Shown here piece by piece: positions 28,397 through 39,365 of a stretch of DNA of 64,000 nucleotides. The notes beneath the pieces are model-generated. The model saw only the letters and a list, made by a program, of their open reading frames with translations. It made no database searches and was not told the origin of the DNA. The stretch lies in assembly GCA_964501365.1 (NCBI GenBank), contig CAZCST010000038.1:16580-80579 (forward strand). The letters run 5' to 3'. The DNA is from CAZAMB01 sp964501365. GTDB lineage: Bacteria; Planctomycetota; Phycisphaerae; UBA1845. Position 1 is the first letter of the stretch. Each line of letters begins with the position of its first letter. Position numbers and translations under genes: made by a program.

Positions 28397-28607
28397 GGCA
28401 ATCTCCTTTGGTTTGGGACGGGTGTTCGTGGCCGCTCGTCGGCACAAAGCACTCATCCACCACATGACAAGGCGACAATTGACGGAAGGCTCCATCAAGA
28501 AATCCGAAATTTTTTCTTGAGCCTGGATTCCTTTCGCGTCCGGCGGTATTTCCAAAATTCGGCAATCCGTTAACGTATGGGCGGTTCCATTTTTAAGGAG
28601 ATTACTC

Positions 28608-28967
28608 ATGGCCTATGTCGACGGATTCGTGCTCCCCATGCCGGAGAAAAACCTCGCCAAGTACCGCAAGATTGCTCAAAAATGCAGCAAGATCTGGCTG
28701 GAATACGGCGCTGTACAATACTGTGAGTGTGTCGGCGACGATCTCGCCCCGGCTTTTGGGGTTCCTTTTACCAAATCTGTGAAGGTCAAACCGGGCGAGA
28801 CTGTGGTGTTCTCGTGGATCATGTACAAGTCCAAGGCGCATCGCGACAGCGTCAACAAGAAGGTCATGGCCGACCCGCGCATCAGCGGCATGATGGACCC
28901 CAAGGACATGCCCTTCGACTGCAAACGAATGGTCTATGGCGGATTCAAGGTGCTGGTTGAGGTATAG
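28608..28967 (+). CDS. DUF1428 family protein
   Basis: 119 residues with AAGGAG upstream. The whole length fits the DUF1428 (YbaA-like) family: an opening YVDGFVLPMPEKNLAKYRKI, central YCECVGDDL, FSWIMYKSKAHRDSVNKKVM, and a closing MPFDCKRMVYGGFKVLVEV. These are ferredoxin-like (dimeric alpha-beta barrel) proteins of unknown function in the cytosol. The next gene starts nine bases downstream. Confidence 0.85.
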   Translation: MAYVDGFVLPMPEKNLAKYRKIAQKCSKIWLEYGAVQYCECVGDDLAPAFGVPFTKSVKVKPGETVVFSWIMYKSKAHRDSVNKKVMADPRISGMMDPKDMPFDCKRMVYGGFKVLVEV

Positions 28968-28976
28968 CGTCATTCG

Positions 28977-29786
28977 ATGAATGCAAAGTGGTTCACAACT
29001 CTCCTGTTTTTCGCAGCGCCGGCGCTCGCGCATGAGTTTTGGATCGAGCCGTCGGAGTTTCATCCGGAGCCGGGCGATCAGGTCGAACTGCCCCTGCGGG
29101 TCGGGGAGCACTTCGTGGGCGAACCCTCTGCGCGGAAGAACGATCGCATCAAGACGTTTGCCTACTTCGCACCGCAGCAAGAAACACCAACCCCAATCTC
29201 CGGCAACGACGGCGCGGACCCGGCAGGCACGATCACCATCGACAAAAAGGGCTGCTACGTGGTGGGCTATCACAACTCGCCGTCCCGAATCGAACTCGAC
29301 GCCAAAAAGTTCGAGGAATATCTGAAGGAGGAAGGACTTGGCGCGATCGTTGAAGAACGCAAGCGACTCGGAGAGAGCGATCGCCCCGGGCGCGAAATGT
29401 ATTCGCGGTGCGCCAAATCGCTGATCCTTGCCGGTCCGCCGACGGAGACGGGCCTCGATCGGCGCTTCGGATTTCCACTGGAATTGATCCCGCGATCCAA
29501 CCCGATTGCGTCGAAGCCGGGCCGGATGGAATTCACGGTGCAGCTCTTGCACCAGGACAAGCCCATCGAGGGCGTGCAAGTTGCGGCCACGCGCCGAGGG
29601 GCGCCCGACAAGGCCGTCTCCGCGCGAACGGACAAGGAAGGGCTCGTCCGGTTTCGCCTTGACGAGCCGGGACTATGGCTCATCTCCGCTGTGCACATGA
29701 CCCGCGCTGAAAACACCGCCGATGCCGAATGGGAAAGCCTCTGGGCGTCGCTTACGTTTGAACAAGCCGCAGCGACGCGGGAATAG
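28977..29786 (+). CDS. Exported DUF4198-type protein
   Basis: 269 residues. A short signal peptide (WFTTLLFFAAPALAHEF) is followed by HEFWIEPSEFHPEPGDQVEL, the hallmark of DUF4198 proteins, which often occur with nickel or cobalt transport genes, and an Ig-like C-terminal module (GVQVAATRRG...TDKEGLVRFRLDEPGLWLIS). Predicted periplasmic. No metal transporter adjoins it here, so the metal role is uncertain. It shares orientation and a nine-base gap with the DUF1428 gene. Confidence 0.75.
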   Translation: MNAKWFTTLLFFAAPALAHEFWIEPSEFHPEPGDQVELPLRVGEHFVGEPSARKNDRIKTFAYFAPQQETPTPISGNDGADPAGTITIDKKGCYVVGYHNSPSRIELDAKKFEEYLKEEGLGAIVEERKRLGESDRPGREMYSRCAKSLILAGPPTETGLDRRFGFPLELIPRSNPIASKPGRMEFTVQLLHQDKPIEGVQVAATRRGAPDKAVSARTDKEGLVRFRLDEPGLWLISAVHMTRAENTADAEWESLWASLTFEQAAATRE

Positions 29787-29900
29787 TGCAAATACCGGTC
29801 TGCCGCGCGTGATCTGGGCATCGCGTTCGCCCCTTCGCCCCCGAAAATCTATGAAATCCCGGACGACGGAGCGGTTTCGATCGGGCTTGGGACCAGCACG

Positions 29901-32342
29901 TTACGGTTGTGAAAGCGATTTTGCCTTGTCGACGAGATCGAGGAATTCGGCGCGGTAGCCGAAGGCGTCCTGGCCTCGGGAGTTGGCGGCGACATCGCGG
30001 ACGAAGTCGTAGTTGAACAAGTCGATTGCGTCGGCCGGGGTTGCGCCGTGGATTTTGGCGTAGCTGGACTGTCGAAGCAACATGCCGAAGGAGGCCACGG
30101 CGGCGGCGAAGGCGAAGTCGTCGGAGCTGGCGTCGAAGGCGGCTCCCGCATCGACGACGGGGACCTCGATCAGTTTGCTGACATCCTCGTCGGGCTTTTT
30201 GTAGCGGAGCTTGACGGTCATCAGTTCGCCGGACTGCGCGGCGGGAGTGAGTCCCGAACCATTCCCCCTCGCAGCGGGGACTAAGGGGGGTAAGGTCTCA
30301 CGGTCGTCTTGAACCAATGAATCTTGTTTGTCTTCACCCTCACCCCGGCCCTCTCCCTGAGAGGGAGAGGGGGTATCGCCCGATGCATATTGATATTTGA
30401 GGTGGTCGATGGGTGGCGCGTCGTCGGGCCCGGCGAGGCTGGCGGGGATGATTTCGTAGAGGGCGGTGACGGTGTGGCCTGCACCGATTTCGCCGGCGTC
30501 CTTGCGGTCGTCGTTGAAGTCCTGGGCGGCCAACATCCGGTTTTCGTAACCGATCAGCCGGTACGAACTCACCTCGGCGGGGTTGAATTCGACTTGAATC
30601 TTGACGTCCTTGGCGATGGTGATGAGCGTGCCGCCCATCTGATCGACGAGCACCTTCTGGGCCTCGTTAATCGTGTCGATGTATGCGTAATTTCCGTTGC
30701 CCTTGTCGGCGAGCATTTCGAGTGTGCCGTCCTTCAGGTTGCCCATGCCGTAGCCGAGCACGCTGAGGAAGACGCCGCTTTTGGCCTTGTCTTCAATGAG
30801 CCGCTGAAGTTCCTCGCGGTTTTGCACGCCGACGTTGAAGTCGCCGTCGGTGGCGAGGATGACGCGGTTGACGCCGCCGGTGATGAAGTGCTGGATCGCC
30901 GTGTCGTAGGCGAGCTGGATGCCCGCGCCGCCGTTGGTCGAGCCGCCGGCCGAAAGGCGCTGGATCGCGTCGAGGATGGCCGCACGGTTGCCGCCGCTGG
31001 TGGGCGGCAGTACGAGGCCCGAAGCGCCGGCGTAAACGACGATGGCCACGCTGTCATTTCGGCGGAGCTGATTCACGAGAAGTTGGAGCGACTCCTGCAC
31101 GAGGGGGAGCTTGTTGGGCTGGTTCATGGAGCCGGAGACGTCGATGAGGAACACCAGGTTGGCGGCCGGGCGGTTGCGGTCGTCGAAGGTCATGCCCTTG
31201 ATGCCGATGCGGGCGAGGCGATGCTGGGGCTCCCACGGGCAGGCGGCGACTTCCACGTTGACGGAGAAGGGCTGGCCGGCGGATGGCGGTGGATAGTTGT
31301 AGTCGAAATAGTTGATCAGTTCTTCGATGCGCACGGCGTCGCGTGGGGGCAAAGTACCGCTTTGTAAGAACCGGCGGACGTTGGCATAGGAGGCCGTATC
31401 GACGTCGATGGAAAAAGTGGAAAGCGGGTCGCGGAGGACGTTGTGGAATGGATTTTCGGAAACGGCGGAATAGCTTTCGGTGCCGCTGATGCCATCCATT
31501 CCGCCGGCGTAGTATCCATCGTCGAATATCAATAACTCAGAATCGTTGGATACGTACACCGACCTTCGGTACCTCGCGTCGATTCCAAGCCCCCATGGAG
31601 GCCCAGGATCAAAAGTAAGCCTCAGATGATTTTGATCCGCCAAAACGGACCGGGCCTTGACTGGTTCTCCCGAAACGTACCCAAGTCCGCCTAGTGCCTG
31701 TGCTGCTGGCGAAGGAGGCGGGACTACCCTTTGTTGTTGGAATAGCATTTGCGAATGCGATGATGGTGAAAGTCCCACAGATGGCTCGAATTTTGTTGCG
31801 TAATTCAGACCAGCCTCAGCACCACGCCGCCTAAGCAGATCGTCTTGGCCTACTGTCTTGCTTACAACTCTTGCGGCGCGAGCGTTTTCTTGAGGAAGCG
31901 AATCACGGGAAGCGGATTGACGCTCTGCTGGGATTCCTATGTCTTTCGTATTTGCTTCCGCGAGGCGCGCGGCATACTTGGGGGAGAATTCGCGCGCACG
32001 GGAAAGACTGGGCAACATTTGATAGGCGACGCCGCAGGCGAGGACCAGTCCGGCAGCGATGGAGAGGGGGACAAAAATGCGCCGCATTCGAATGATGGAT
32101 TTTTGCTGCAGCGCGGCCTCACCCTGCCCCCTTCCAAGGGGAGAGGGGGCGGGCTTGGCAAGGGACAGGGATTCTGCATTCAGGCTCGCGGACAAGTCAC
32201 CGGCGAGGGACTGGATTTCGGCGACGACGGTCTGCAAGTCGGAAGATTGATCGACGGCCGATTGGATTTCGTGGCGTTCAGGTTCGTCGAGTTCGCCCAG
32301 GGCGAAGGCGGTCAATCGTGGATCATCGTGTGATAGAGTCAT
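29901..32342 (-). CDS. von Willebrand A protein with anti-sigma-like N-terminus (YfbK type)
   Basis: 813 residues. The N-terminus DPRLTAFALGELDEPERHEI resembles the cytosolic part of planctomycete anti-sigma/YfbK proteins. A transmembrane helix (FVPLSIAAGLVLACGVAYQ) lies near 90-108, then a YfbK N-terminal domain (about 285-375), the vWA domain with MIDAS motif FLIDVSGSM near 399, and a DUF3520 C-terminal domain. Two low-complexity pieces are translated copies of a dispersed DNA repeat: residues about 64-75 (PSPLGRGQGEA) and 656-669 (PSPSQGEGRGEGE). It lies downstream of an ECF sigma gene and probably senses an envelope signal and controls that sigma factor. Confidence 0.85.
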   Translation of the reverse strand: MTLSHDDPRLTAFALGELDEPERHEIQSAVDQSSDLQTVVAEIQSLAGDLSASLNAESLSLAKPAPSPLGRGQGEAALQQKSIIRMRRIFVPLSIAAGLVLACGVAYQMLPSLSRAREFSPKYAARLAEANTKDIGIPAERQSASRDSLPQENARAARVVSKTVGQDDLLRRRGAEAGLNYATKFEPSVGLSPSSHSQMLFQQQRVVPPPSPAAQALGGLGYVSGEPVKARSVLADQNHLRLTFDPGPPWGLGIDARYRRSVYVSNDSELLIFDDGYYAGGMDGISGTESYSAVSENPFHNVLRDPLSTFSIDVDTASYANVRRFLQSGTLPPRDAVRIEELINYFDYNYPPPSAGQPFSVNVEVAACPWEPQHRLARIGIKGMTFDDRNRPAANLVFLIDVSGSMNQPNKLPLVQESLQLLVNQLRRNDSVAIVVYAGASGLVLPPTSGGNRAAILDAIQRLSAGGSTNGGAGIQLAYDTAIQHFITGGVNRVILATDGDFNVGVQNREELQRLIEDKAKSGVFLSVLGYGMGNLKDGTLEMLADKGNGNYAYIDTINEAQKVLVDQMGGTLITIAKDVKIQVEFNPAEVSSYRLIGYENRMLAAQDFNDDRKDAGEIGAGHTVTALYEIIPASLAGPDDAPPIDHLKYQYASGDTPSPSQGEGRGEGEDKQDSLVQDDRETLPPLVPAARGNGSGLTPAAQSGELMTVKLRYKKPDEDVSKLIEVPVVDAGAAFDASSDDFAFAAAVASFGMLLRQSSYAKIHGATPADAIDLFNYDFVRDVAANSRGQDAFGYRAEFLDLVDKAKSLSQP
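30335..30373. repeat. Dispersed palindromic repeat, in frame in vWA gene (copy 1)
   Basis: A CACCCTCACCCCGG lead is followed by a stem, CCCTCTCCCT and AGGGAGAGGG, around a tight loop. It lies inside the vWA gene without breaking the frame. Related copies are at 32,117, 37,152, 40,395 and 49,242. Confidence 0.8.
32117..32149. repeat. Dispersed palindromic repeat, in frame in vWA gene (copy 2)
   Basis: CCTCACCCTGCCCCCTTCC followed by AAGGGGAGAGGGGG, a diverged copy of the 30,335 repeat, near the start of the vWA gene just before its transmembrane helix. The frame is kept. Confidence 0.7.
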
Positions 32343-32624
32343 GGTTGTACCTCGAATTCAACTTCTCGATTCCTCCGCCCGCTCCGGGGCGGAAGTTGTT
32401 TACGATCTCAGATCCACGGGTTTCGCTTCGCTTCACCCGTGGCTACACACCTTGGCCCCTGCCGGGGCCACTTGAGGACAACGATCTCGGACTTCCGTCC
32501 TGGTCGTCTTCATTTCTTAGACCCCTTCGGGGTCACCCCGCTCCCTTACGGTCGCGGTACCGATGTATCCACTGCTCAAGAGCAGTGGCACTTCGCCATA
32601 TCGCTACGTCGCCATATCACCACA
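32343..32624. repeat. Array of unrelated hairpins between sigma factor and vWA genes
   Basis: 282 bases without a gene hold at least four perfect stems: 32414-32442 (CCACGGGT/ACCCGTGG), 32453-32470 (TGGCCCC/GGGGCCA), 32520-32534 (GACCCC/GGGGTC) and 32569-32588 (CCACTGCT/AGCAGTGG), plus shorter ones. On the minus strand this is the leader of the vWA gene and separates it from the sigma factor. The stems could uncouple expression of the two genes. Confidence 0.7.
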
Positions 32625-33146
32625 TCACGCCGAGCCCATTCGTTCCCGCAATGTCTTCAGTCCCGTGTGCATAAGGAATCCGACGTTGGTTACGCTCAGG
32701 CCGGTGACTTCGGCGATCTGCCGGTAGCTCAGGCTCGCCCCCAATCGCAGGCGGATGACCTCCTGCTGGTTTTCCGGGAGCGCATCCAGGAGTGCCAGGA
32801 GGTTGTCACTCACATGGCTGCCTTCGGGCACGGCGCCCGGGCTGTCTGCCGGGGCGGCGAGGGCAGCCTCCATTGCGGGAGTCATTGCGGTTACGGTGGT
32901 CATGCGTCCGCCCTTTCGCTTCGCATCGATGGCCAGGTTGCGGCAGACGGAAAAAAGCCACTGCGGCATCCGGCCGTTCAGGTCGGCGGCCTCGCGACAC
33001 AGCCGCAGGAAAACCTCCTGCACCACGTCGCGGGCGGATTCTGCGTCGCCGGTGAGGCGCGCGGCGTACCCCAGGAGCGGCCCTTCGAACTGCTGAAAGG
33101 CCTGCCGCAAGTGCCCTGTCTGTACGGAGCGCGATTCGTCGCTCAT
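32625..33146 (-). CDS. ECF-type RNA polymerase sigma factor
   Basis: 173 residues from ATG 33146; the frame runs further upstream but the leader has no sigma sequence. Region 2 has LTGDAESARDVVQEVFLRL and PQWLFSVCRNLAIDAKRK; region 4 has LPENQQEVIRLRLGASLSYR and QIAEVTGLSVTNVGFLMHTG, the -35 recognition helix-turn-helix. It is followed by the vWA protein with an anti-sigma-like N-terminus, so the two probably form a signal-transduction pair at the membrane. Target promoters cannot be inferred. Confidence 0.9.
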   Translation of the reverse strand: MSDESRSVQTGHLRQAFQQFEGPLLGYAARLTGDAESARDVVQEVFLRLCREAADLNGRMPQWLFSVCRNLAIDAKRKGGRMTTVTAMTPAMEAALAAPADSPGAVPEGSHVSDNLLALLDALPENQQEVIRLRLGASLSYRQIAEVTGLSVTNVGFLMHTGLKTLRERMGSA

Positions 33147-33283
33147 TGACGCCGCCCTGACCGCAGCCCACGGCTGCTCACCATTAGAACGATCGGGATG
33201 GGACGCTCTTAGGGAACAAACGAGAAATTCCGGGCCACAGGGAATTCTAGTCTCAGAATATCGGGCCGGATGCAAGGCTGGGG

Positions 33284-34207
33284 GTGGAAAGGCCGGGGTC
33301 GTACAATCACAGCGTGGAAGATAAACCAGCGGCAACGATAGCGGACGTTTACTACGGGGACCGGCGGGCGTGTGCCCAGCATGGGCTGGCGCTGGAAGCA
33401 GTGGGGATCGCGTATGCGATTCAGGAGCGGCCGGGCGGGTTTGCGGTTGTGGTGGCCGGCGCGGATGCGGAGCGGGCGCGGCGCGAGCTTGAAGAATACG
33501 ATGACGAAGATCCGGTTGAGGCTCCGGCGCAGGCCGCCGTTGAACACGGCAACGGGTGGATCGGCGTGGCGGGCTTTGCGATCGTGCTGGCGGTGTTCAC
33601 GGCGCTGCAGATGAACCACGTTTTCACCCGCGACTGGGACGGTCCGGGGAGTTTGAATTCTGGATTGGTGCGCGGCGGCGAGGTGTGGCGGACGGTGACC
33701 GCGTTGACCCTGCACCAGGATCTGTCGCATCTGGTGAGCAATATTGTGATTGGTGGATTGATCGGGCTGTTTGTCGGGCAGGTGCTTGGGTCGGGTCTGG
33801 CATGGATGAGCATTCTGCTGGCCGGGGCGGCGGGCAATCTGCTCAGCGCGTCATTTCGGCAGTCGGGATTCACGGCCAGTGGAGCTTCGACGGCGGTGTT
33901 CGCGGCGCTGGGGATTCTGGCGGGGTTCGAATGGACCCGCAGGAGGCAATTGCGGACCTCGATGCTGGTGCGATACGCGCCGGTCGTGGGGGGCGTGGTG
34001 TTGCTGAGTTTGCTGGGGACCGGCGGCGAGCGGACGGATGTGATTTCGCATGTGATGGGGTTTTTGTGTGGGATGTTGCTGGGGGGCGTGTATGGAAAAT
34101 TCGGGATAGAGAGCAGATTTGGACGTGGGGCGCAGATCGGATTGGGGGTCGGGGCGGTGGCGTTGTTGGTGATGTCGTGGATGTTCGCGCTCGCGCGTAT
34201 GCAATGA
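33284..34207 (+). CDS. Rhomboid-family intramembrane serine protease
   Basis: 307 residues. A 90-residue cytosolic N-terminal region precedes six transmembrane helices. The rhomboid hallmarks are present: HLVSNIVIGGLIGLFVG (His and Asn), the catalytic Ser in SGFTASGASTAVFAAL (GxS) and the catalytic His in HVMGFLCGMLLGG. It would cleave single-pass membrane proteins within the bilayer. Two GTG starts are possible (33284 and 33314); neither has a clear ribosome binding site. It is divergent from the ECF sigma gene. Confidence 0.85.
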   Translation: MERPGSYNHSVEDKPAATIADVYYGDRRACAQHGLALEAVGIAYAIQERPGGFAVVVAGADAERARRELEEYDDEDPVEAPAQAAVEHGNGWIGVAGFAIVLAVFTALQMNHVFTRDWDGPGSLNSGLVRGGEVWRTVTALTLHQDLSHLVSNIVIGGLIGLFVGQVLGSGLAWMSILLAGAAGNLLSASFRQSGFTASGASTAVFAALGILAGFEWTRRRQLRTSMLVRYAPVVGGVVLLSLLGTGGERTDVISHVMGFLCGMLLGGVYGKFGIESRFGRGAQIGLGVGAVALLVMSWMFALARMQ

Positions 34208-34218
34208 ACCCAGGGATT

Positions 34219-34240
34219 GGTGCATCAAGATGTACCCTAC
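34219..34240. repeat. Short palindromic repeat GGTGCATC..GATG(C/T)ACC
   Basis: GGTGCATCAAGATGTACCCT between two genes; an almost identical copy is at 59861-59882. The stem is GGTGCATC/GATGCACC with two bases in the loop, followed by CTAC in both copies. Confidence 0.65.
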
Positions 34241-34280
34241 AAGCTGAGTAGAATATGGCGCAACCTGTGCGACCCGACCG

Positions 34281-36776
34281 TCACACTTCGACCCGACGAT
34301 GGGCTGGTCGGAAGTGCCATTTTGCGATGATGAGTAGAGCGCCAGCTAAGATAATCAGTCCCCATGTTGAAGCGGTGGGGATGCTACTCGCGTGTGTACA
34401 CCCCGTTGGTCTACATTCGTCAAACGTGCCAGGGTCCCCGTCGTCACAAAGACTAGAATCTTCGGTGTGCGAGCAGGTGCGCTGATTTTCATTGCAGTTA
34501 TCTGTAGTACACTCCACACCATCGTCGCAAGGGACTAAGCCAGGCTGGCAACTGGTTCCATCAAAGGATTCAACGCCGTTACAGTAGAGTCCATCATCGC
34601 ATTGAACATGGATGTTCAAGCCCTCAACGTGGCCACTCAGCAGCATGATTGTGTATTGGTCAAATACTTGAGATCCATACGGGCCGGTCTCCAAATCGAA
34701 GTGGAAATCTCCCTGGGCGTCTAAGGAAACCACCAAAATCTCCGTACCGCAATACCGGGCAGCCCCTCGATCAACAACACCTCCAAAGCTCGAAATGGTC
34801 GCGCCAAATCTGACGTTGAGTGTTGATACGTCAGCGGCCGAAAAGGTTTCGAAGCCAGCCAAGAGAAAATCGCTTCTGAATGTGTCCATAAAAACTCCGT
34901 CTTCGGGATGATGATTTTGGCCAACACACGTGCCACTGGGGCCACAAATCGGATATCGTGGATCATCGCAAGGACATGAGTCAGACACAAACGGGGCATC
35001 CCAACCGAAGGGAAGGATCGTACCGCTATCGCCGCTCACGGCGGCCTGGGCATTTGTCGTTTTGCATTCGAAAGTAGCTGCCTCGAGAATGAAATTTCCC
35101 CAACATGAAACAAACACTTCGGCGGTGATGGAGTCGCCTGGATGTGCGGTTACCTGGTTTGCTGGCGTAATGGAATGGGCATTTACCGCGACGGCCTTGA
35201 GAGAAAAGCAAGGCCCGTCAAACTGCCCCACCGGCGTGCAACTGTGGCACTGACACTCGTCGGGAACGCCATCGACATTCTGATCCAACGAAGGATCGTT
35301 GCCAATTTCGCAGGAATCAGGGATGCCATTTTGTTGACAATCACCACTTTGCTCGCAGATATCTTGTACACTATTGGCATTGCAATCCAACAGGGATTCA
35401 CACTCATCGGGAATCTGGTTCTCATTGCAATCAAGACTCGAACCTGACGCAATTTCACAAATGTCCTGAATGGAGTTTGCATTGCAGTCAGCGCCGGATT
35501 CACAAGAATCGGGCACTTCGTTACCGTTGCAATCAACAACGCCTAGAGATGCGATCTCGCATTGATCGACTTTCCCGTTGTTATTGCAGTCGCCCTCCAA
35601 GCCATAAATGAATACGCGATCTGAATTTCTTGCACCGGCGGCAAAGGAAGTCGAGTTGGCGGCCAGCGACTCGCCGAAATGATCGAAGAACGTTGCCGAT
35701 GGAGGCTGCACCTTGCGGATTTGTTTCCAGCGGCCATCCTCCAGCTTTTTGAAGATGTAGGCCGAGCCTTTGGGTGCATCGATAATCGCGCTCACGATGA
35801 TCTGATCACCGCTTACAGCGACGGCAGCTCCAAAGTGATCTGCATGGGCGCCGTCATTGGCCTGCAACAGTGCCTCTTGGTTCCATGTGTCACCTGATCG
35901 TTGGAAAACATATACGGTACCGGGGAAGCTTAAGCCCGGAATATTATATGAACCGTCCCCGCCAACGACGAGCCGGTCAGATGCCAACGCCATGCTCGAG
36001 CCGAATCCAACTCCGGCGTAAAAAGGTTGGTAGGGTCGCGTGACCGGCGATTTGAGCGCCCAGGCAGATCCTTCTTTTGAGAAAACAGCAATCAAGTCTT
36101 CGCCAGTAAATGACGTGTTGGCCGCCGGTACGCCGATCAACGCGAAAGTAGAATCCAATGCTACTATTGTTCCATAATTAGGAGCATCGCTGAAATATTC
36201 CAAAGCCTCAACGGCGATCCACGACATCAGCGGCTTTTCGAACACGTAGGCTCGGGTTGCTCCGCTCTGCGGCGCCAAGCCGACAACCAGCCGGTCTCCT
36301 TGTATCGCTACTGAATGACCAAAGTGCTGGTGGCTGGCGGGTTCCGGTGATTCGATGCGTTGGTCTTCCATCCAACTCGTACCATCGAAGTGGAAAATGT
36401 ATACAGCGCCTGGACCCTGGCCGTAGTTTCTAAAGGGAGCGCCAATTGCGATTCGGTCAGCACTGATGGCAACGGACGATCCAAAGCCATCACCATCAAC
36501 TACATCGCTTGGAACAAGTTTCTGGTGCTCGACCCATCCATTGCCAGTATTACGGAATAGGTAGACTGCGCCTCGGTCGACAAAGCCGTACGAATACTCA
36601 GTGGCTCCGATCACCAGCCATTGGTCATTCATGGCAAGTGAGCGTCCAAATCCTGCGATTGGTCCGTCAGACGGAATCAAGGTGATCGTCGGAGTAATTT
36701 CACATTGGGCAAGAAGCAAGTTAGGCGAAAATAGAATTGGAGCGATGTACGCAAAAAGATGTATTACCGATTTCAT
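34281..36776 (-). CDS. Exported FG-GAP protein with Cys/Asn-rich repeats and IPTL-type tail
   Basis: 831 residues from ATG 36776, which has GGAGGGG upstream. A signal peptide ends near LLLAQC. Residues about 30-385 are FG-GAP beta-propeller-like repeats (FGRSLAMNDQWLVIGA; FGSSVAISADRIAIGAP). About 395-510 carries Ca-binding-like repeats of the form DCNxNxxxDxCE, typical of Phycisphaerae exported proteins. A beta-rich domain follows, and the C-terminus SIPTASTWGLIILAGALLII plus a basic tail matches IPTL-CTERM sorting signals that are cut by an exosortase. Likely a surface or extracellular matrix protein. No exosortase gene is in the window. Confidence 0.8.
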   Translation of the reverse strand: MKSVIHLFAYIAPILFSPNLLLAQCEITPTITLIPSDGPIAGFGRSLAMNDQWLVIGATEYSYGFVDRGAVYLFRNTGNGWVEHQKLVPSDVVDGDGFGSSVAISADRIAIGAPFRNYGQGPGAVYIFHFDGTSWMEDQRIESPEPASHQHFGHSVAIQGDRLVVGLAPQSGATRAYVFEKPLMSWIAVEALEYFSDAPNYGTIVALDSTFALIGVPAANTSFTGEDLIAVFSKEGSAWALKSPVTRPYQPFYAGVGFGSSMALASDRLVVGGDGSYNIPGLSFPGTVYVFQRSGDTWNQEALLQANDGAHADHFGAAVAVSGDQIIVSAIIDAPKGSAYIFKKLEDGRWKQIRKVQPPSATFFDHFGESLAANSTSFAAGARNSDRVFIYGLEGDCNNNGKVDQCEIASLGVVDCNGNEVPDSCESGADCNANSIQDICEIASGSSLDCNENQIPDECESLLDCNANSVQDICEQSGDCQQNGIPDSCEIGNDPSLDQNVDGVPDECQCHSCTPVGQFDGPCFSLKAVAVNAHSITPANQVTAHPGDSITAEVFVSCWGNFILEAATFECKTTNAQAAVSGDSGTILPFGWDAPFVSDSCPCDDPRYPICGPSGTCVGQNHHPEDGVFMDTFRSDFLLAGFETFSAADVSTLNVRFGATISSFGGVVDRGAARYCGTEILVVSLDAQGDFHFDLETGPYGSQVFDQYTIMLLSGHVEGLNIHVQCDDGLYCNGVESFDGTSCQPGLVPCDDGVECTTDNCNENQRTCSHTEDSSLCDDGDPGTFDECRPTGCTHASSIPTASTWGLIILAGALLIIAKWHFRPAHRRVEV

Positions 36777-36889
36777 CTTCAAACCCCTCCAGGCAGCAGC
36801 AAACCATGAAAAGCAGAATTACAGTATGGCGGAAATGTTTCGATGATTCAAGGCAACAAAACTTATTCTAGCTGATTTTTCGCCTACCC

Positions 36890-38959
<2,070 letters not shown>

Positions 38960-39365
38960 AAGGCGACATTATATCAGAGTTCGGGTCGCAGACTTCAGCT
39001 ATCACCCTTATACAAAAGTTGGAAGAGTGTTCACCGCGTCCCGTAGGGACGCCCTGAGAGTAGCCCAGCGATTCATCGCTGGGGTGAAATCAGCAAGGAA
39101 TGGACAAGTCCCGTAGGGACGGCTGAATGCTTCCCGCAAGATTTCAATCGTCCCTACGGGACTCAGAGAGATTTGGCGTTATCTATCCCACCGATAAATC
39201 GGTGGGCTAGTTTCGTGGCGTCCCTCCGGGACGCCAAGCACGAACAGCGGGCACTCCCAACACCGCACCATCGCGGTCGCGGTACTGATTGCACGGTTGC
39301 TTTAACTCGGAACTGGTTTTCTGACCAACGCAGCGAAATGCGCGCGCGGGGCATGTTCTGATGGT
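38960..39365. repeat. Repeat-filled gap between ABC exporter and head module
   Basis: This 406-base gap has no gene I can support. Bases 39037-39236 hold several palindromes: CGTCCCGTAGGGACG (39038-39052), CCCAGCGATTCATCGCTGGG (39064-39083), GTCCCGTAGGGAC again (39109-39121), CGTCCCTACGGGAC (39149-39162), CCACCGATAAATCGGTGG (39189-39206) and TGGCGTCCCTCCGGGACGCC (39216-39235). They are typical of small planctomycete REP-like sequences. Confidence 0.7.

Noticed and set aside
28217..28573. 118-codon ORF overlapping the usp stop with ATGA
   Set aside because: The sequence crosses a terminator-like stem and looks random; no homology recognised. The antisense 18-residue ORF is better supported.
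30324..31367. 347-codon plus-strand ORF antisense to the vWA gene
   Set aside because: Shadow of the vWA gene; Val/Glu/Asp-rich without motifs.
39037..39236. Possible CRISPR array
   Set aside because: Repeats around GTCCCGTAGGGAC occur in both orientations with irregular spacing and no unit of 24-40 bases; they are REP-like palindromes.
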